NCBI RefSeq assembly: GCF_014851915.1
Contig: NZ_JACVAP010000002.1
Coordinates: forward strand, 738,763 to 802,762
Source of the DNA: Xanthomonas sp. XNM01
GTDB lineage: Bacteria > Pseudomonadota > Gammaproteobacteria > Xanthomonadales > Xanthomonadaceae
Length of the DNA stretch: 64,000 bases
Direction: 5' to 3'
Shown here: positions 39,395 through 47,109 of the stretch, piece by piece
Layout: each line of letters begins with the position of its first letter
Position numbering within the stretch: the stretch's first letter is position 1
Made by a program: the position numbers and the translations under genes
Notes under the pieces: generated by a model
Told to the model about the DNA's origin: nothing
The model's input: the letters and a program-made list of their open reading frames with translations, nothing else
Databases searched by the model: none

Positions 39395-39733
39395 ATGGAA
39401 CAGAAAATGAGCGCTTCAGCAGAGCACACGACCATGCAGCCCCAGTCCCAGCCCCCAGGGAAGGGCGCGATCGCATCCTTCTTCGACACTTTGATCGGCA
39501 CGATCATGTTAGTGCTGCTTTCTGCAGGATTGATTACGATCACCCTCACTTGGCGCACAAGCGATGTGGAGTTTCTGGGGGGCGGACAACTACGGGTCAC
39601 CCAAAGCACTTGGTGGGGGCTTCAGAAAACGGTGACCAAGCTTGAGTCTTCGGTGCAGGATGGTTGGGTTGAGATCGACGAAAACGAAGTGCGTGTTCCG
39701 CTCCGAAATCGTGCGATCCGTCTTCAGAACTGA
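39395..39733 (+). CDS. Hypothetical single-pass membrane protein
   Basis: 112 aa, unrecognised. A polar N-terminus with Gln/Pro-rich HTTMQPQSQPPG, one transmembrane helix (LIGTIMLVLLSAGLITITLTW), then a short soluble C-terminal part with beta-like pattern (QDGWVEIDENEVRVPLRNRA). It lies between the nuclease gene and the IS. An ATG at 39407 is an alternative start. The stop is only 28 bp from the left IS end, but the sequence does not look truncated. Confidence 0.5.
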   Translation: MEQKMSASAEHTTMQPQSQPPGKGAIASFFDTLIGTIMLVLLSAGLITITLTWRTSDVEFLGGGQLRVTQSTWWGLQKTVTKLESSVQDGWVEIDENEVRVPLRNRAIRLQN

Positions 39734-39758
39734 TTTCGGAGAAACGGTGTCAGGGACT

Positions 39759-41105
39759 AAGGTTTCCCCACGTTTTCATGCCGCCAAGGCCATCTGATCA
39801 AGGACGGCCTTTGGTGGTGATCGCAGCCGTTCAAGCCACGTGGATGCTGGCTCCATCGGCCATCGCCTGACCAGCGCTTCGCGGCCAACGCGCAGCGTCG
39901 AGTACAGCTTGCGCGTGCTCTTGATCGGCCAGAGCCAGTGGGCGATGCCGGTGGCCTCACAAGCCAGCCCGGCAAGCCAGCTGGCGAAGCTGGCCAGGGT
40001 GCTGACCAGCAGCAGGATCTGCAGGCGTTTGCCCTGCCGGGTAAGGCTGTCTTCCATGGCTTGACCGTAGCGGTGCGACTTGAGGTCGCGGAATGCCAGT
40101 TCGATCTGCATGCGCTGGGCATAGAGCTTCACCAACTGCCGGGCGCTGGCGCTCCTGAGTTCCGGCGATGCCACGATCAGCCACGGCTCCCGTTCGCGGG
40201 CCGACGCTTTTTGGCTGCTTGAGGCGCGTGATGTCCGGCCGGGCGTGCGTCGATTCGGGCGGGTGCGCCCCTGGCGTGCCTTGGCATACAGCACCAGGCG
40301 GCAGGCGATGGGTGAGCTGCGGTTGGCCAGCATCGGCGGCAGTTCGCACGGCGTTGTGGAAGCTGAGTCGTGCAGCTTCCGGCTGTCGACCCACTCGTCC
40401 GGCCGATCAGGAACCTGCTGCGGTTTGACCTGCGTGCGCCCGCGCAACCGACCGACCCAATGCCAGCCCATCGCCGAAACGGCACGAAACCATGGTGTGC
40501 GGAAGCCAGCGTCGGTCACCAGGATCGGGGTAACGTCATCGGGCACCAGCCGCTGCAGCTGCTGAAGAAAGCGTCTTTCTGCTGCGGGCGCGCCCTGTTC
40601 GCGACCGGAGACGACCATGTCCAGCAACGTCAGCGTGCGCCCTCCGACCGGGACGGCGGCACGCAGCAGGCACCAGCTCTTGTCTGGCTTGAGATCCGAC
40701 CAGCCGATGACGATGATCGGCTGCGGTCCACGCAGCAGCCAGCGCGCCATGTCGTGATCGATGCCGTTGCGCTCGACCTGCAGATGGTGATTACCCAGCA
40801 ATCGATCAAACGCCTTGAGCGGCGCTCGCACACGCATCGCCCCGGGCCAGGCGCGTGCGACATCGGTCAAGGTCAGTCGACGCCCCTGCAGCAGCGCTTC
40901 GACCGCGTGAAGCAGTGCCCGCTCGCGCAGGGCATGCATGGCCGACAGTGAGCGTGGCAGACACTTCTGCAATACTTGGCTGGCGCGCATGGTCGTCAGT
41001 CCTTCTCTGGCTTAGTCACCTTGAAGGCTGTGCCATGCGCGCACTTGTTTCCACCCGTGCACAACGCAAGGTGTTGATCTTGCAGATGGAAACGTGGGGA
41101 AACCT
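39759..41105. mobile_element. Complete IS4-family insertion sequence
   Basis: About 1.35 kb. Imperfect terminal inverted repeats: left AAGGTTTCCCCACGTTTTCA (39759 on), right GAGGTTTCCCCACGTTTCCA read inward from 41105. One transposase gene fills it on the minus strand. CAGGG lies just outside each end (39751 and 41106), but a clean 10-12-bp target duplication could not be defined, so the exact ends may shift by a few bases. Confidence 0.85.
39776..40990 (-). CDS. IS4-family DDE transposase
   Basis: 404 aa. Catalytic Asp residues are in IGWSDLKPDK and LVTDAGFRT. The third acidic residue lies in YAQRMQIELAFRDLK, a textbook Y-(2)-R-(3)-E-(6)-K signature of the IS4 family. The frame is intact from the ATG near the right terminal repeat to the stop near the left one, so the element may still be active. 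A decayed relative lies at 37937-38070, on the other side of the nuclease region. Confidence 0.93.
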   Translation of the reverse strand: MRASQVLQKCLPRSLSAMHALRERALLHAVEALLQGRRLTLTDVARAWPGAMRVRAPLKAFDRLLGNHHLQVERNGIDHDMARWLLRGPQPIIVIGWSDLKPDKSWCLLRAAVPVGGRTLTLLDMVVSGREQGAPAAERRFLQQLQRLVPDDVTPILVTDAGFRTPWFRAVSAMGWHWVGRLRGRTQVKPQQVPDRPDEWVDSRKLHDSASTTPCELPPMLANRSSPIACRLVLYAKARQGRTRPNRRTPGRTSRASSSQKASAREREPWLIVASPELRSASARQLVKLYAQRMQIELAFRDLKSHRYGQAMEDSLTRQGKRLQILLLVSTLASFASWLAGLACEATGIAHWLWPIKSTRKLYSTLRVGREALVRRWPMEPASTWLERLRSPPKAVLDQMALAA

Positions 41106-41253
41106 CAGGGTCAGGTTAGCTTTCAATTCTGGGGCCTGACGGTGGCTTACTCTCCATGCGTGTGGATTCCGCTTGGTCCTATACGGCTTGACACCCCTGC
41201 ATTTCCGGCGCAGTCTCGCTTCCAAGGAGCGTCGAAACTCCTCACAGAGCGGT

Positions 41254-41283
41254 ACCCACCTCCGTCAAACCGGTGGGTTTTTT
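41254..41283 (+). terminator. Terminator-like hairpin upstream of the XAC0095-like gene
   Basis: ACCCACC (41254-41260) pairs with GGTGGGT (41272-41278), followed by six T. It occurs about 170 bp before the next gene and about 70 bp before the duplicated structured element, so it may be an attenuator in a leader rather than the end of a gene. Confidence 0.6.
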
Positions 41284-41355
41284 GTGTCTGCAGTTCCTGC
41301 AGGCGCAGCCGACGCGATGCCTGCGTCGGGAGGGCGGCTAATACAACACCCGCAA

Positions 41356-41431
41356 GGGGAATACGCCCGCCGGCTCTGTGCGGTTTCGAACCTCCCGACT
41401 TCCCGTCCGCTGCTGCATGGCGGGCGGCCAC
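41356..41431 (+). ncRNA. Duplicated 76-bp structured element, copy 1 (putative leader RNA)
   Basis: 69 of 76 bases are identical to copy 2 at 44369-44444. Foldable parts: GGTT-TCG-AACC, and CCGTCCGC pairing with GCGGGCGG (one G-U pair) around loop TGCTGCATG. GCCCGCC at the 5' side can alternatively pair with GGCGGGC at the 3' side, so two exclusive folds exist. Located 22 bp before the start of the XAC0095-like gene. The layout (terminator, then short structured RNA) recalls phage C4-type antisense RNA leaders, but that is a guess. Confidence 0.45.
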
Positions 41432-41453
41432 TTCATGGAATGAGGAGGCAATC

Positions 41454-42071
41454 ATGTCGACGTACGCATCGAATGGGTTGGATGGCCTGCACTACGTACT
41501 GCCCGAGGACAGCCAGCTGCGGCTGCAGCGGGTCCGCGACCACGTCCGGTTCCTGGCCCAGCTGGCCGAGCCGCGCAGCGCGGACGAGGGGCCGGATTCG
41601 GCACCCGAAATCCGCATGGGCGAACTGACGTCCTGCCTGGAACTCCTGGGCGACCACTTGGATCGGGTGCTGCAGGAGGTGTCCTGGCCGTCGCGGCCGG
41701 CCGCTGCCGCAGACGCTGCCGACACAAGCGACGAGGACGCCACGGACGTCACGGACAACGCGTCTCCGGACGCACCCGATACCGACACCGCACACCTCAC
41801 CTTCGGCGTCACCCTGGACCAGATCGACACCCTCAACCGCCTGATCGAAACGATCACCGCCCACGGCGACGTGGTGGCCGCCACCGACATGGCCGAGTTC
41901 GCCGACGGCACGCTGTCCGTCGTCGGCCACGCGATCTTCGACGCCGCCGGCGAAGTGCGCGAGGTGCTGGACGAGGTCAATGCGCAGCGTCTGGGGCCAG
42001 CCACTGGTCTGCCATCGCGCGTGCGCGAGGCGAGGGCGGGCTACGGGCCTGCAGGTGCGTCGCTGCACTGA
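41454..42071 (+). CDS. XAC0095-like protein of unknown function
   Basis: 205 aa. The N-terminal 60 residues (YVLPEDSQLRLQRVRDHVRF and LAEPR following) resemble the XAC0095 family of xanthomonads, for which no function is known. An acidic, Ala/Asp/Thr-rich linker (about 80-110) follows, then a helical domain (LDQIDTLNRLIETITAHGDV). No signal peptide or membrane helix. GAGGAGG lies 6 bp before the ATG. A leader with hairpins precedes it and an 11-bp-stem hairpin follows, so it is probably a single-gene unit. Confidence 0.6.
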   Translation: MSTYASNGLDGLHYVLPEDSQLRLQRVRDHVRFLAQLAEPRSADEGPDSAPEIRMGELTSCLELLGDHLDRVLQEVSWPSRPAAAADAADTSDEDATDVTDNASPDAPDTDTAHLTFGVTLDQIDTLNRLIETITAHGDVVAATDMAEFADGTLSVVGHAIFDAAGEVREVLDEVNAQRLGPATGLPSRVREARAGYGPAGASLH

Positions 42072-42080
42072 GCCACCACC

Positions 42081-42110
42081 ACGGGCGCCCCTCGGATGTG
42101 GGGCGCCCGT
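42081..42110 (+). terminator. Terminator-like hairpin after the XAC0095-like gene
   Basis: Perfect 11-bp stem ACGGGCGCCCC/GGGGCGCCCGT with an 8-base loop, 9 bp after the stop codon. The following sequence CATTC is not T-rich, so termination by this hairpin alone is uncertain. Confidence 0.55.
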
Positions 42111-42211
42111 CATTCACTGGCTGCGAACCGATCGGCCTGGCTGCTCATGGGGTCCCGCCTTGGTAAGAAGCCGGGTAGGATCAGGTTGAGTGTGAAATCG
42201 AGTGCGGAGCA

Positions 42212-42844
42212 TTGAATCAGCCAGCTGAGGTGCCGGGCTTCTTCGAGGAGCTTGAGGCTCGTATGCGCGCGACGATACCGCCCGTGCAGTTGGGCATCAG
42301 GCGCGATGTCTTGCTTTTCCTGTCAATCGTTTTGGGAGTGGTGCTTGCGATCGTGCCTTGGGGCTCTCTCATCGCTCCGGCTCCTAGCTTCTGGCTCACT
42401 TGGGCTGGCCTGACGGCACAGCTGAGTGGCGCGACGCTGATGGCGTACCGTCAGGCTAGGGATGTGCTTCCAGAGTTCAAGGACGCAAGACGCAAGTACG
42501 CAGTGGAGTTGGACGAGAGCTTCACCGAACGCGGGCGCCTTCTGGAGTGGCTTCGTTCCGTGCCCGACGAGATCAGGCAGTCCCGATTGAACTATGCCCA
42601 GATGCGGTTGGAAACGATGAAATCGCGCTACCCGATGATTTTCGGTGCGGTTGATCGGCTCGGCGTTTTGCCGGTTCTGGTTGCCGTGTTCATCCAGTAT
42701 CAAGCGCTGAAAGCCGTCTCCGGCCCCGTCATGTTTCTCGGGGTGCTAATCGTGGTGCTCTACCTCATGTCCCTCTGGATGATGCGATTCCGGATCCAGT
42801 TGGAGAGTTACGTGCGCGTGCTGCAGGACGCCGAGCCCTCTTGA
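42212..42844 (+). CDS. Hypothetical four-helix membrane protein
   Basis: 210 aa, unrecognised. Two transmembrane helices near the N-terminus (VLLFLSIVLGVVLAIVPW and FWLTWAGLTAQLSGATLMAY), a charged cytoplasmic loop of about 70 residues, then two more helices (LGVLPVLVAVFIQYQAL, VMFLGVLIVVLYLMSLWMM). The start is assigned to a TTG at 42212 because GGAGC precedes it closely; an ATG at 42263 would remove 17 residues. The gene is less GC-rich than the chromosomal core, suggesting accessory origin. Confidence 0.6.
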   Translation: MNQPAEVPGFFEELEARMRATIPPVQLGIRRDVLLFLSIVLGVVLAIVPWGSLIAPAPSFWLTWAGLTAQLSGATLMAYRQARDVLPEFKDARRKYAVELDESFTERGRLLEWLRSVPDEIRQSRLNYAQMRLETMKSRYPMIFGAVDRLGVLPVLVAVFIQYQALKAVSGPVMFLGVLIVVLYLMSLWMMRFRIQLESYVRVLQDAEPS

Positions 42845-42938
42845 TAGGTAGCCGTGGCGCACCGTCGGCGACTCTTGGTCGCAGGTCGGCGTCGCTACTA
42901 TCTATTGTCCCCTGATGGCCGGGAACAGGAGAATACAG

Positions 42939-43508
42939 ATGCAGATGCAGGGACGAGCGATGTGGCGGGGGCTTGCGCTGTGCATGGCGTCGGCGTCTGT
43001 GTACGCGATGGGGCAGGACTCCGCGCAAACACCATTACGTGCCGGCGCGTCTGCAGCGTCCGCGTCCGACATGGGCCGCGATACGGCGAATGCCGCTTTC
43101 GCCGGTCCGTTTGCCGGTGGCTGGGAGGCGTGCGCAGGCGCGCGCTCACCGGACGAGTGCCACCGCTATCAGCTGGTGCAGCGCGGCGAACGGATCTGCG
43201 GGACGTGGTCTTACGTCGCGTCGGGCAGGGAATACGAGGGGCGTCTCATCGCGCGCGCGACATCAGCGACGGCCGCGCGGCGCACGCACGTCTGCGGGCG
43301 TGCGGGTTCGATGACCACCACGGAATGCGATGCGGGCTGGCAGCGGACCGACACGCCGCTGCACCTGTGCAACGGAAGGCTTGGCGACATGCCAGGAGCG
43401 GACGGCCGCTGTGTCGCGGACCATCTGCCGATGTCGGAATCGTCGGAGCGCGTGGCGGACCTGCTGGCGCAGGACTGGGTGCAGGCCTGTCTGTCGATGA
43501 ATCCGTAA
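42939..43508 (+). CDS. Hypothetical secreted Cys-containing protein
   Basis: 189 aa, unrecognised. Export signal MWRGLALCMASASVYAMGQ after a short N-terminal extension; the mature part has paired cysteines (GWEACAGARSPDECHRY, RTHVCGRAG, TTECDAGW, LHLCNGR, DGRCVAD, VQACLSM) that could form disulfides in the periplasm. AGGAGA lies 6 bp upstream of the ATG at 42939. Followed on the same strand by a lipoprotein gene 88 bp later. Confidence 0.65.
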   Translation: MQMQGRAMWRGLALCMASASVYAMGQDSAQTPLRAGASAASASDMGRDTANAAFAGPFAGGWEACAGARSPDECHRYQLVQRGERICGTWSYVASGREYEGRLIARATSATAARRTHVCGRAGSMTTTECDAGWQRTDTPLHLCNGRLGDMPGADGRCVADHLPMSESSERVADLLAQDWVQACLSMNP

Positions 43509-43596
43509 GGTCTGGACTGCCAGCCTGGCGTCGGCGATGACGTGCTCTGTTCGAAGTAGCGAGGCAGGTTCACTTTTCAACGCAGAGGAGCTGCAG

Positions 43597-44367
43597 ATGA
43601 GCAACGTACCGTCCCCCGCACTTGCCGGAGGCGTCCTCGTCCTGGCCCTGATGCTGTCGGCCTGCGGGGACGGAGCCGCCCCCGAGCCGACCTCCGCGGA
43701 CGCGCCGGCGGCGACCGCCGGAGCGGAGCGCGTGGATGGCCCGGCATCCTGCGGTGCGTTGTCGTTGGTCGAGGGCGCCAGCATCTCCGGAGACGCGCTG
43801 GGCAAGTGCCTGGCCGATTACCTCGCGTTCGCGGGCTCCGGGGCGTTCACCATGCGCTCGGAGACCGTGTCCTCGCGGACGGTGTGGCGCATGGGCGACG
43901 AGTACGAGGCCTACGCAGCGCTCGACAGCGGCGTGCGGATGACCACCACCGGGGGCAGGTCCTGGGTCGACTTCGGCGACACCGGCTGGGTGGAGGCGGA
44001 CCCGAGCACGCCGGGAATGGAGGTCGGGTTCGGCATCGTCAAGGCATGGCGCGAGGCGACGGGGCCGGAGATGACGCGGCGGATGATCGCCGCAGCTCCC
44101 GAATGGAAGGTCGGTGCATGGCGCGACATGGCGTTGCCCGACGGCACGTCCCGGCATCTTGCCGGTGTGACCGCGACGGCGCCGTTCCATTGGGGCGGCG
44201 CGACCATCGACGCCATGACACTGTGGATGGACGAGCCCGGTCGGATCATCCTGCAGCTGGCGACCGCCGGCGCAGCGGGGTTCACGGCGGATACGACCAC
44301 GCATTACACCCAGTGGGGCGGCGAGGTCGCTATTCCCGATCCTGCGTCGTCCGCAAGCGTGCGATAG
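43597..44367 (+). CDS. Hypothetical lipoprotein
   Basis: 256 aa. Lipobox LSAC after an N-terminal hydrophobic segment, then an Ala/Pro/Thr-rich spacer and a domain of about 200 residues rich in beta-type sequence (SRTVWRMGDEYEAYAALD, GRSWVDFGDTGWVEAD). No known fold was recognised. GAGGAG precedes the ATG at 43597. Copy 2 of the 76-bp structured element starts 1 bp after the stop codon. Confidence 0.65.
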   Translation: MSNVPSPALAGGVLVLALMLSACGDGAAPEPTSADAPAATAGAERVDGPASCGALSLVEGASISGDALGKCLADYLAFAGSGAFTMRSETVSSRTVWRMGDEYEAYAALDSGVRMTTTGGRSWVDFGDTGWVEADPSTPGMEVGFGIVKAWREATGPEMTRRMIAAAPEWKVGAWRDMALPDGTSRHLAGVTATAPFHWGGATIDAMTLWMDEPGRIILQLATAGAAGFTADTTTHYTQWGGEVAIPDPASSASVR

Positions 44368-44368
44368 C

Positions 44369-44444
44369 GGGGAATACGTCCGCCGTCCATGAGCGGTTTC
44401 GAACCTCCCGACGTCCCGTCCGCTGCTGCACGGCGGGCGGCCAC
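44369..44444 (+). ncRNA. Duplicated 76-bp structured element, copy 2
   Basis: Seven substitutions against copy 1 (41356-41431). The inner stem keeps CCGTCCGC and GCGGGCGG unchanged; the alternative outer stem changes from GCCCGCC to GTCCGCC, which still pairs through a G-U. Unlike copy 1, no gene follows it on the plus strand; a terminator is found 93 bp downstream, so it could be a small RNA transcribed from the preceding lipoprotein gene or independently. Confidence 0.45.
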
Positions 44445-44537
44445 ATACGCCATCGAGACGGCTATCCGTTTGTACGGTGCGGCTCTGCACTGACGTGCTG
44501 GAGTGTGCGGTCGCCGATGATGCTGTCGGGCCGTCAA

Positions 44538-44569
44538 GCAGGAAGCCCCGCATCGGCGGGGCTTCTTGC
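44538..44569. terminator. Bidirectional terminator-like hairpin
   Basis: GAAGCCCCGC (44542-44551) and GCGGGGCTTC (44556-44565) form a perfect 10-bp stem with loop ATCG, extended by AGCA/TGCT around one mismatch. It sits between the 76-bp element on the plus strand and the 3' end of the convergent TPR gene, and can serve both directions. Confidence 0.75.
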
Positions 44570-44594
44570 TGTCTGCTGTACGGATGCCAGGCGC

Positions 44595-45545
44595 CTAATC
44601 GCTGACCAGTTCGTCTTCCAAGTCCGGCGACAGCCACCATGCGCGCCCGTCTTCCCGTGCGGGGACCGGACATTCGCGGACCTCGACCGCCTCCACGTGC
44701 CGGCCGGGATGGTCCGCGGCCCAATTGCCGAGCAACGTGTCGACCGCGTGCCGGTCCAGTGCGGCGATGCCCAGGTTGCGCTGGGACTGCCAGTCGTTCC
44801 CGTCGTCATCCGCATGCCGATGCGGTGCGCCATAGCTGCAGCGCAGGCAGTAGCTGCGGATGCTGTGCGTCCAGTCCTCGCTGTAGCCGATGCCATCGCC
44901 CTCTGCGCGGAGCAGTGCATCGATGTCACTTTTGCTGCCGGCGTGGACGAACACGACGAAGGTCTGGAACGGCGAAGGCACCAGGCGCTCCAAGCCATTG
45001 AACACGTGCACCTCGTGGTCCCCGTCGAAGCGCGACCCGGTGGACGCGCCGTCGTGGAGCACGATGTCGCCGAAGCGGTGGCCGCTTTCTGGGAGCGGCA
45101 CGTTCAGCAGCCGGGCGCGGACCGGATCGATACGGCGTGCAAACACGGTTTCGCCATGTCCCCAGGGCGCAAGCCGCACGACGGCGATGCCGAAATCCGA
45201 TGCGATGGGGCCGTCGCCCGGCGGGATGGCGATGCCGCAGGCCGCCCAGAGTTCGCGGACCTTGCTCCAGCGGCCCAGCGCGGTCGCGGCGATGGCGGCG
45301 TTCCAGTGATGTGCCTCGTCGAACGCGCCGTCCAGCGCGATGGCCCGCAGGTTGTGTTCCAGCGAGGCGGGCCAGTCCAGCCGGTACTTGTGAGCCAGAC
45401 CGGCCATGTAGTGGTACGAGCGGTTCTCCGGCTGGTGCAGCAGCAGGGTGCCGAAATCGCGAGCCGCGCCGGCAAGGTCGCCGCGGTCCATCGACGCGTA
45501 GGCGTGCTCGTGCAGCTGTTCCATGTCGTCCTGTGTATCGGGCAT
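44595..45545 (-). CDS. TPR-containing hypothetical protein
   Basis: 316 aa, cytoplasmic. Residues about 8-75 look like two tetratricopeptide units (EHAYASMDRGDLAGAARDFG, LLLHQPENRSYHYMAGLAHK). The rest is an alpha/beta-like domain without a recognisable family, with cysteines in RSYCLRCSYG and a His/Asp-rich loop (HRHADDDGND). Stand-alone gene ending in the shared terminator. A function as adaptor or immunity-type protein is only a guess. Confidence 0.6.
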   Translation of the reverse strand: MPDTQDDMEQLHEHAYASMDRGDLAGAARDFGTLLLHQPENRSYHYMAGLAHKYRLDWPASLEHNLRAIALDGAFDEAHHWNAAIAATALGRWSKVRELWAACGIAIPPGDGPIASDFGIAVVRLAPWGHGETVFARRIDPVRARLLNVPLPESGHRFGDIVLHDGASTGSRFDGDHEVHVFNGLERLVPSPFQTFVVFVHAGSKSDIDALLRAEGDGIGYSEDWTHSIRSYCLRCSYGAPHRHADDDGNDWQSQRNLGIAALDRHAVDTLLGNWAADHPGRHVEAVEVRECPVPAREDGRAWWLSPDLEDELVSD

Positions 45546-46158
45546 CGCGGAGCATCCTTGTGTGTTGCAGGATGATCGCATGCAGGCGTGGAGGTAACGG
45601 GGCCTCAAGACGAATTCGCGTGCAGCAGCCTGCGACAGCCAGCGCTGCCGTACTCACTGCAGGCGCCACGCGTGTTGCAGCTGTTGGGGTCTCCGATCCC
45701 GCCCTGTCGAAAGCGCCCGGACGTGCCCGACAGCGGACATCATGCGGAAACCGAGCCTGACGCCATACGCTCGAGCGATAGGGCGGTCGCCCGGTGGGTA
45801 TGGAGCGGCCTGCCAGGTGGTGTGCGCCCTGGAAAGCTTATGAAGCGCTGTGAGCCCCATAAGCTTTCTGTCGCTTCCTTTTGGAAGGACTGAGGGTTTC
45901 CCCCGGGAAGATGGGGGGCTGATTCATCTCGCTGGCGAGCATCGAGGCCTGCGATGACGTGATTCGGGTCGCCATTCCGCCGCAGAGAATGAGCCTGCAG
46001 TCGATTGCACGGATCGCCACCGTGCGCTGGCGAACGGATTGACAGGTGTGTCTACAATCGCCCGAGCCCATGCAGTCGCCGGGCGAGAGATGCTTGCCGT
46101 GGCGAAGACTGCGGCGCCCCCCTTTCCGTGCAGCACCCGAAGGTTCACTACGCCGCTC
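45546..46158. other. 613-bp stretch without a gene, containing an 11-bp palindrome
   Basis: No open frame has recognisable domains. GAAAGCTTATG (45832-45842) and CATAAGCTTTC (45858-45868) are perfect inverted copies around a 15-base loop. About 20 bp further, GGACTGAGGGTTTCCCCC is faintly like the terminal repeat of the IS at 39759, but similarity stops there. Confidence 0.5.
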
Positions 46159-46998
46159 ATGACCTACCGCCTCGCCACGTCCGTCCTGACTTCCGTCCTG
46201 TTCCTGGCCCTTGCCGGCTGCGATACGCCCTCGGCTCCCGAGAGTGCGCAGCCGCCTGCATCCGCAGCGACGGCTGCGCCCGCGCCCGAGGGCAAGCCGC
46301 CGATCACCAAGTTCACCGCCTACACCCAGCGCTTCGATGGGCAGACGCTGCTCACCCAGAGCCATGCGACCGGCCATGTGGGCGATGTGTTCTTCACCCA
46401 CTGGAAGGATGGTGGCGAGGCCTCGCAGCAGCTGGACGACCAGGGCAATTTCAAGATCGACTGGATCGGCGGCAACTACAACTACGTCGGCGGCCCGGGC
46501 TGGGACCATGGCGACCGCAACCGCGTGATCGGCTACCACCTCAACGAGGACGCCGGCGCCAGCTTCGTGACGCTCTACGGCTGGGGTTACGACAAGATGA
46601 TGGACCCGACCGACCCGGCCCACCTGGTCGAGTACTACATCGTGCAGCGCTGGACGTTCCTGCCGGGCCAGGGTGGCGAGCAGGGCGCGTCCTTCGTCAG
46701 CAACGGCGTGGAGTACACCACCTGGCGCACCGTGCGCGAGCAGAAGCCCTCGATCAACAACACGGCCACGTTCTACCAGTACTGGAGCCGGCCGGCCGAG
46801 CAGATGCCGCTGGGCGTGGACCACACCATCGTCTTCGCCGACCACGTGAAGGCCTGGGAGTCCAACGGCTGGAAGCTGCCGGACATGAACAACTTCGACG
46901 CCAGCGACGACCCGACCTATCAGGTGTTCGCGGTCGAGGTGTTCGGTGTGGAGAAGGGCGGCAGCGCATCCGGCCGGGTCTGGGACGCGGGCCGGTAA
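46159..46998 (+). CDS. GH11 xylanase-like lipoprotein
   Basis: 279 aa. Lipoprotein signal LFLALAGC, a Pro/Ala linker, then a beta-jelly-roll domain of about 210 residues matching glycoside hydrolase family 11: Glu158 in LVEYYIVQRW (nucleophile position) and Glu260 in YQVFAVEVFGVEKGGSASG (acid/base position). GH11 enzymes are endo-1,4-beta-xylanases. Oddities: GH11 proteins are normally freely secreted, and the strand after the nucleophile reads YIVQRW instead of the usual YIVESW, so the substrate may differ. The ATG at 46159 is chosen to place the signal peptide at the N-terminus. Confidence 0.75.
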   Translation: MTYRLATSVLTSVLFLALAGCDTPSAPESAQPPASAATAAPAPEGKPPITKFTAYTQRFDGQTLLTQSHATGHVGDVFFTHWKDGGEASQQLDDQGNFKIDWIGGNYNYVGGPGWDHGDRNRVIGYHLNEDAGASFVTLYGWGYDKMMDPTDPAHLVEYYIVQRWTFLPGQGGEQGASFVSNGVEYTTWRTVREQKPSINNTATFYQYWSRPAEQMPLGVDHTIVFADHVKAWESNGWKLPDMNNFDASDDPTYQVFAVEVFGVEKGGSASGRVWDAGR

Positions 46999-47109
46999 TC
47001 GCGGATCGGCGGCGGGGCCGGCGCATGCGCGTCGGTCCGCCTGGATGATCAGGGACCGACGCGTGCGGGTTACCGACGCAATGAGAGCCGGGATGCTCCC
47101 GGCGCTTGA

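Noticed and set aside
45890..45930. A third IS end near GGACTGAGGGTTTCCCCC
   Set aside because: Similarity to the IS terminal repeat covers only about 15 bases and no transposase sequence follows.
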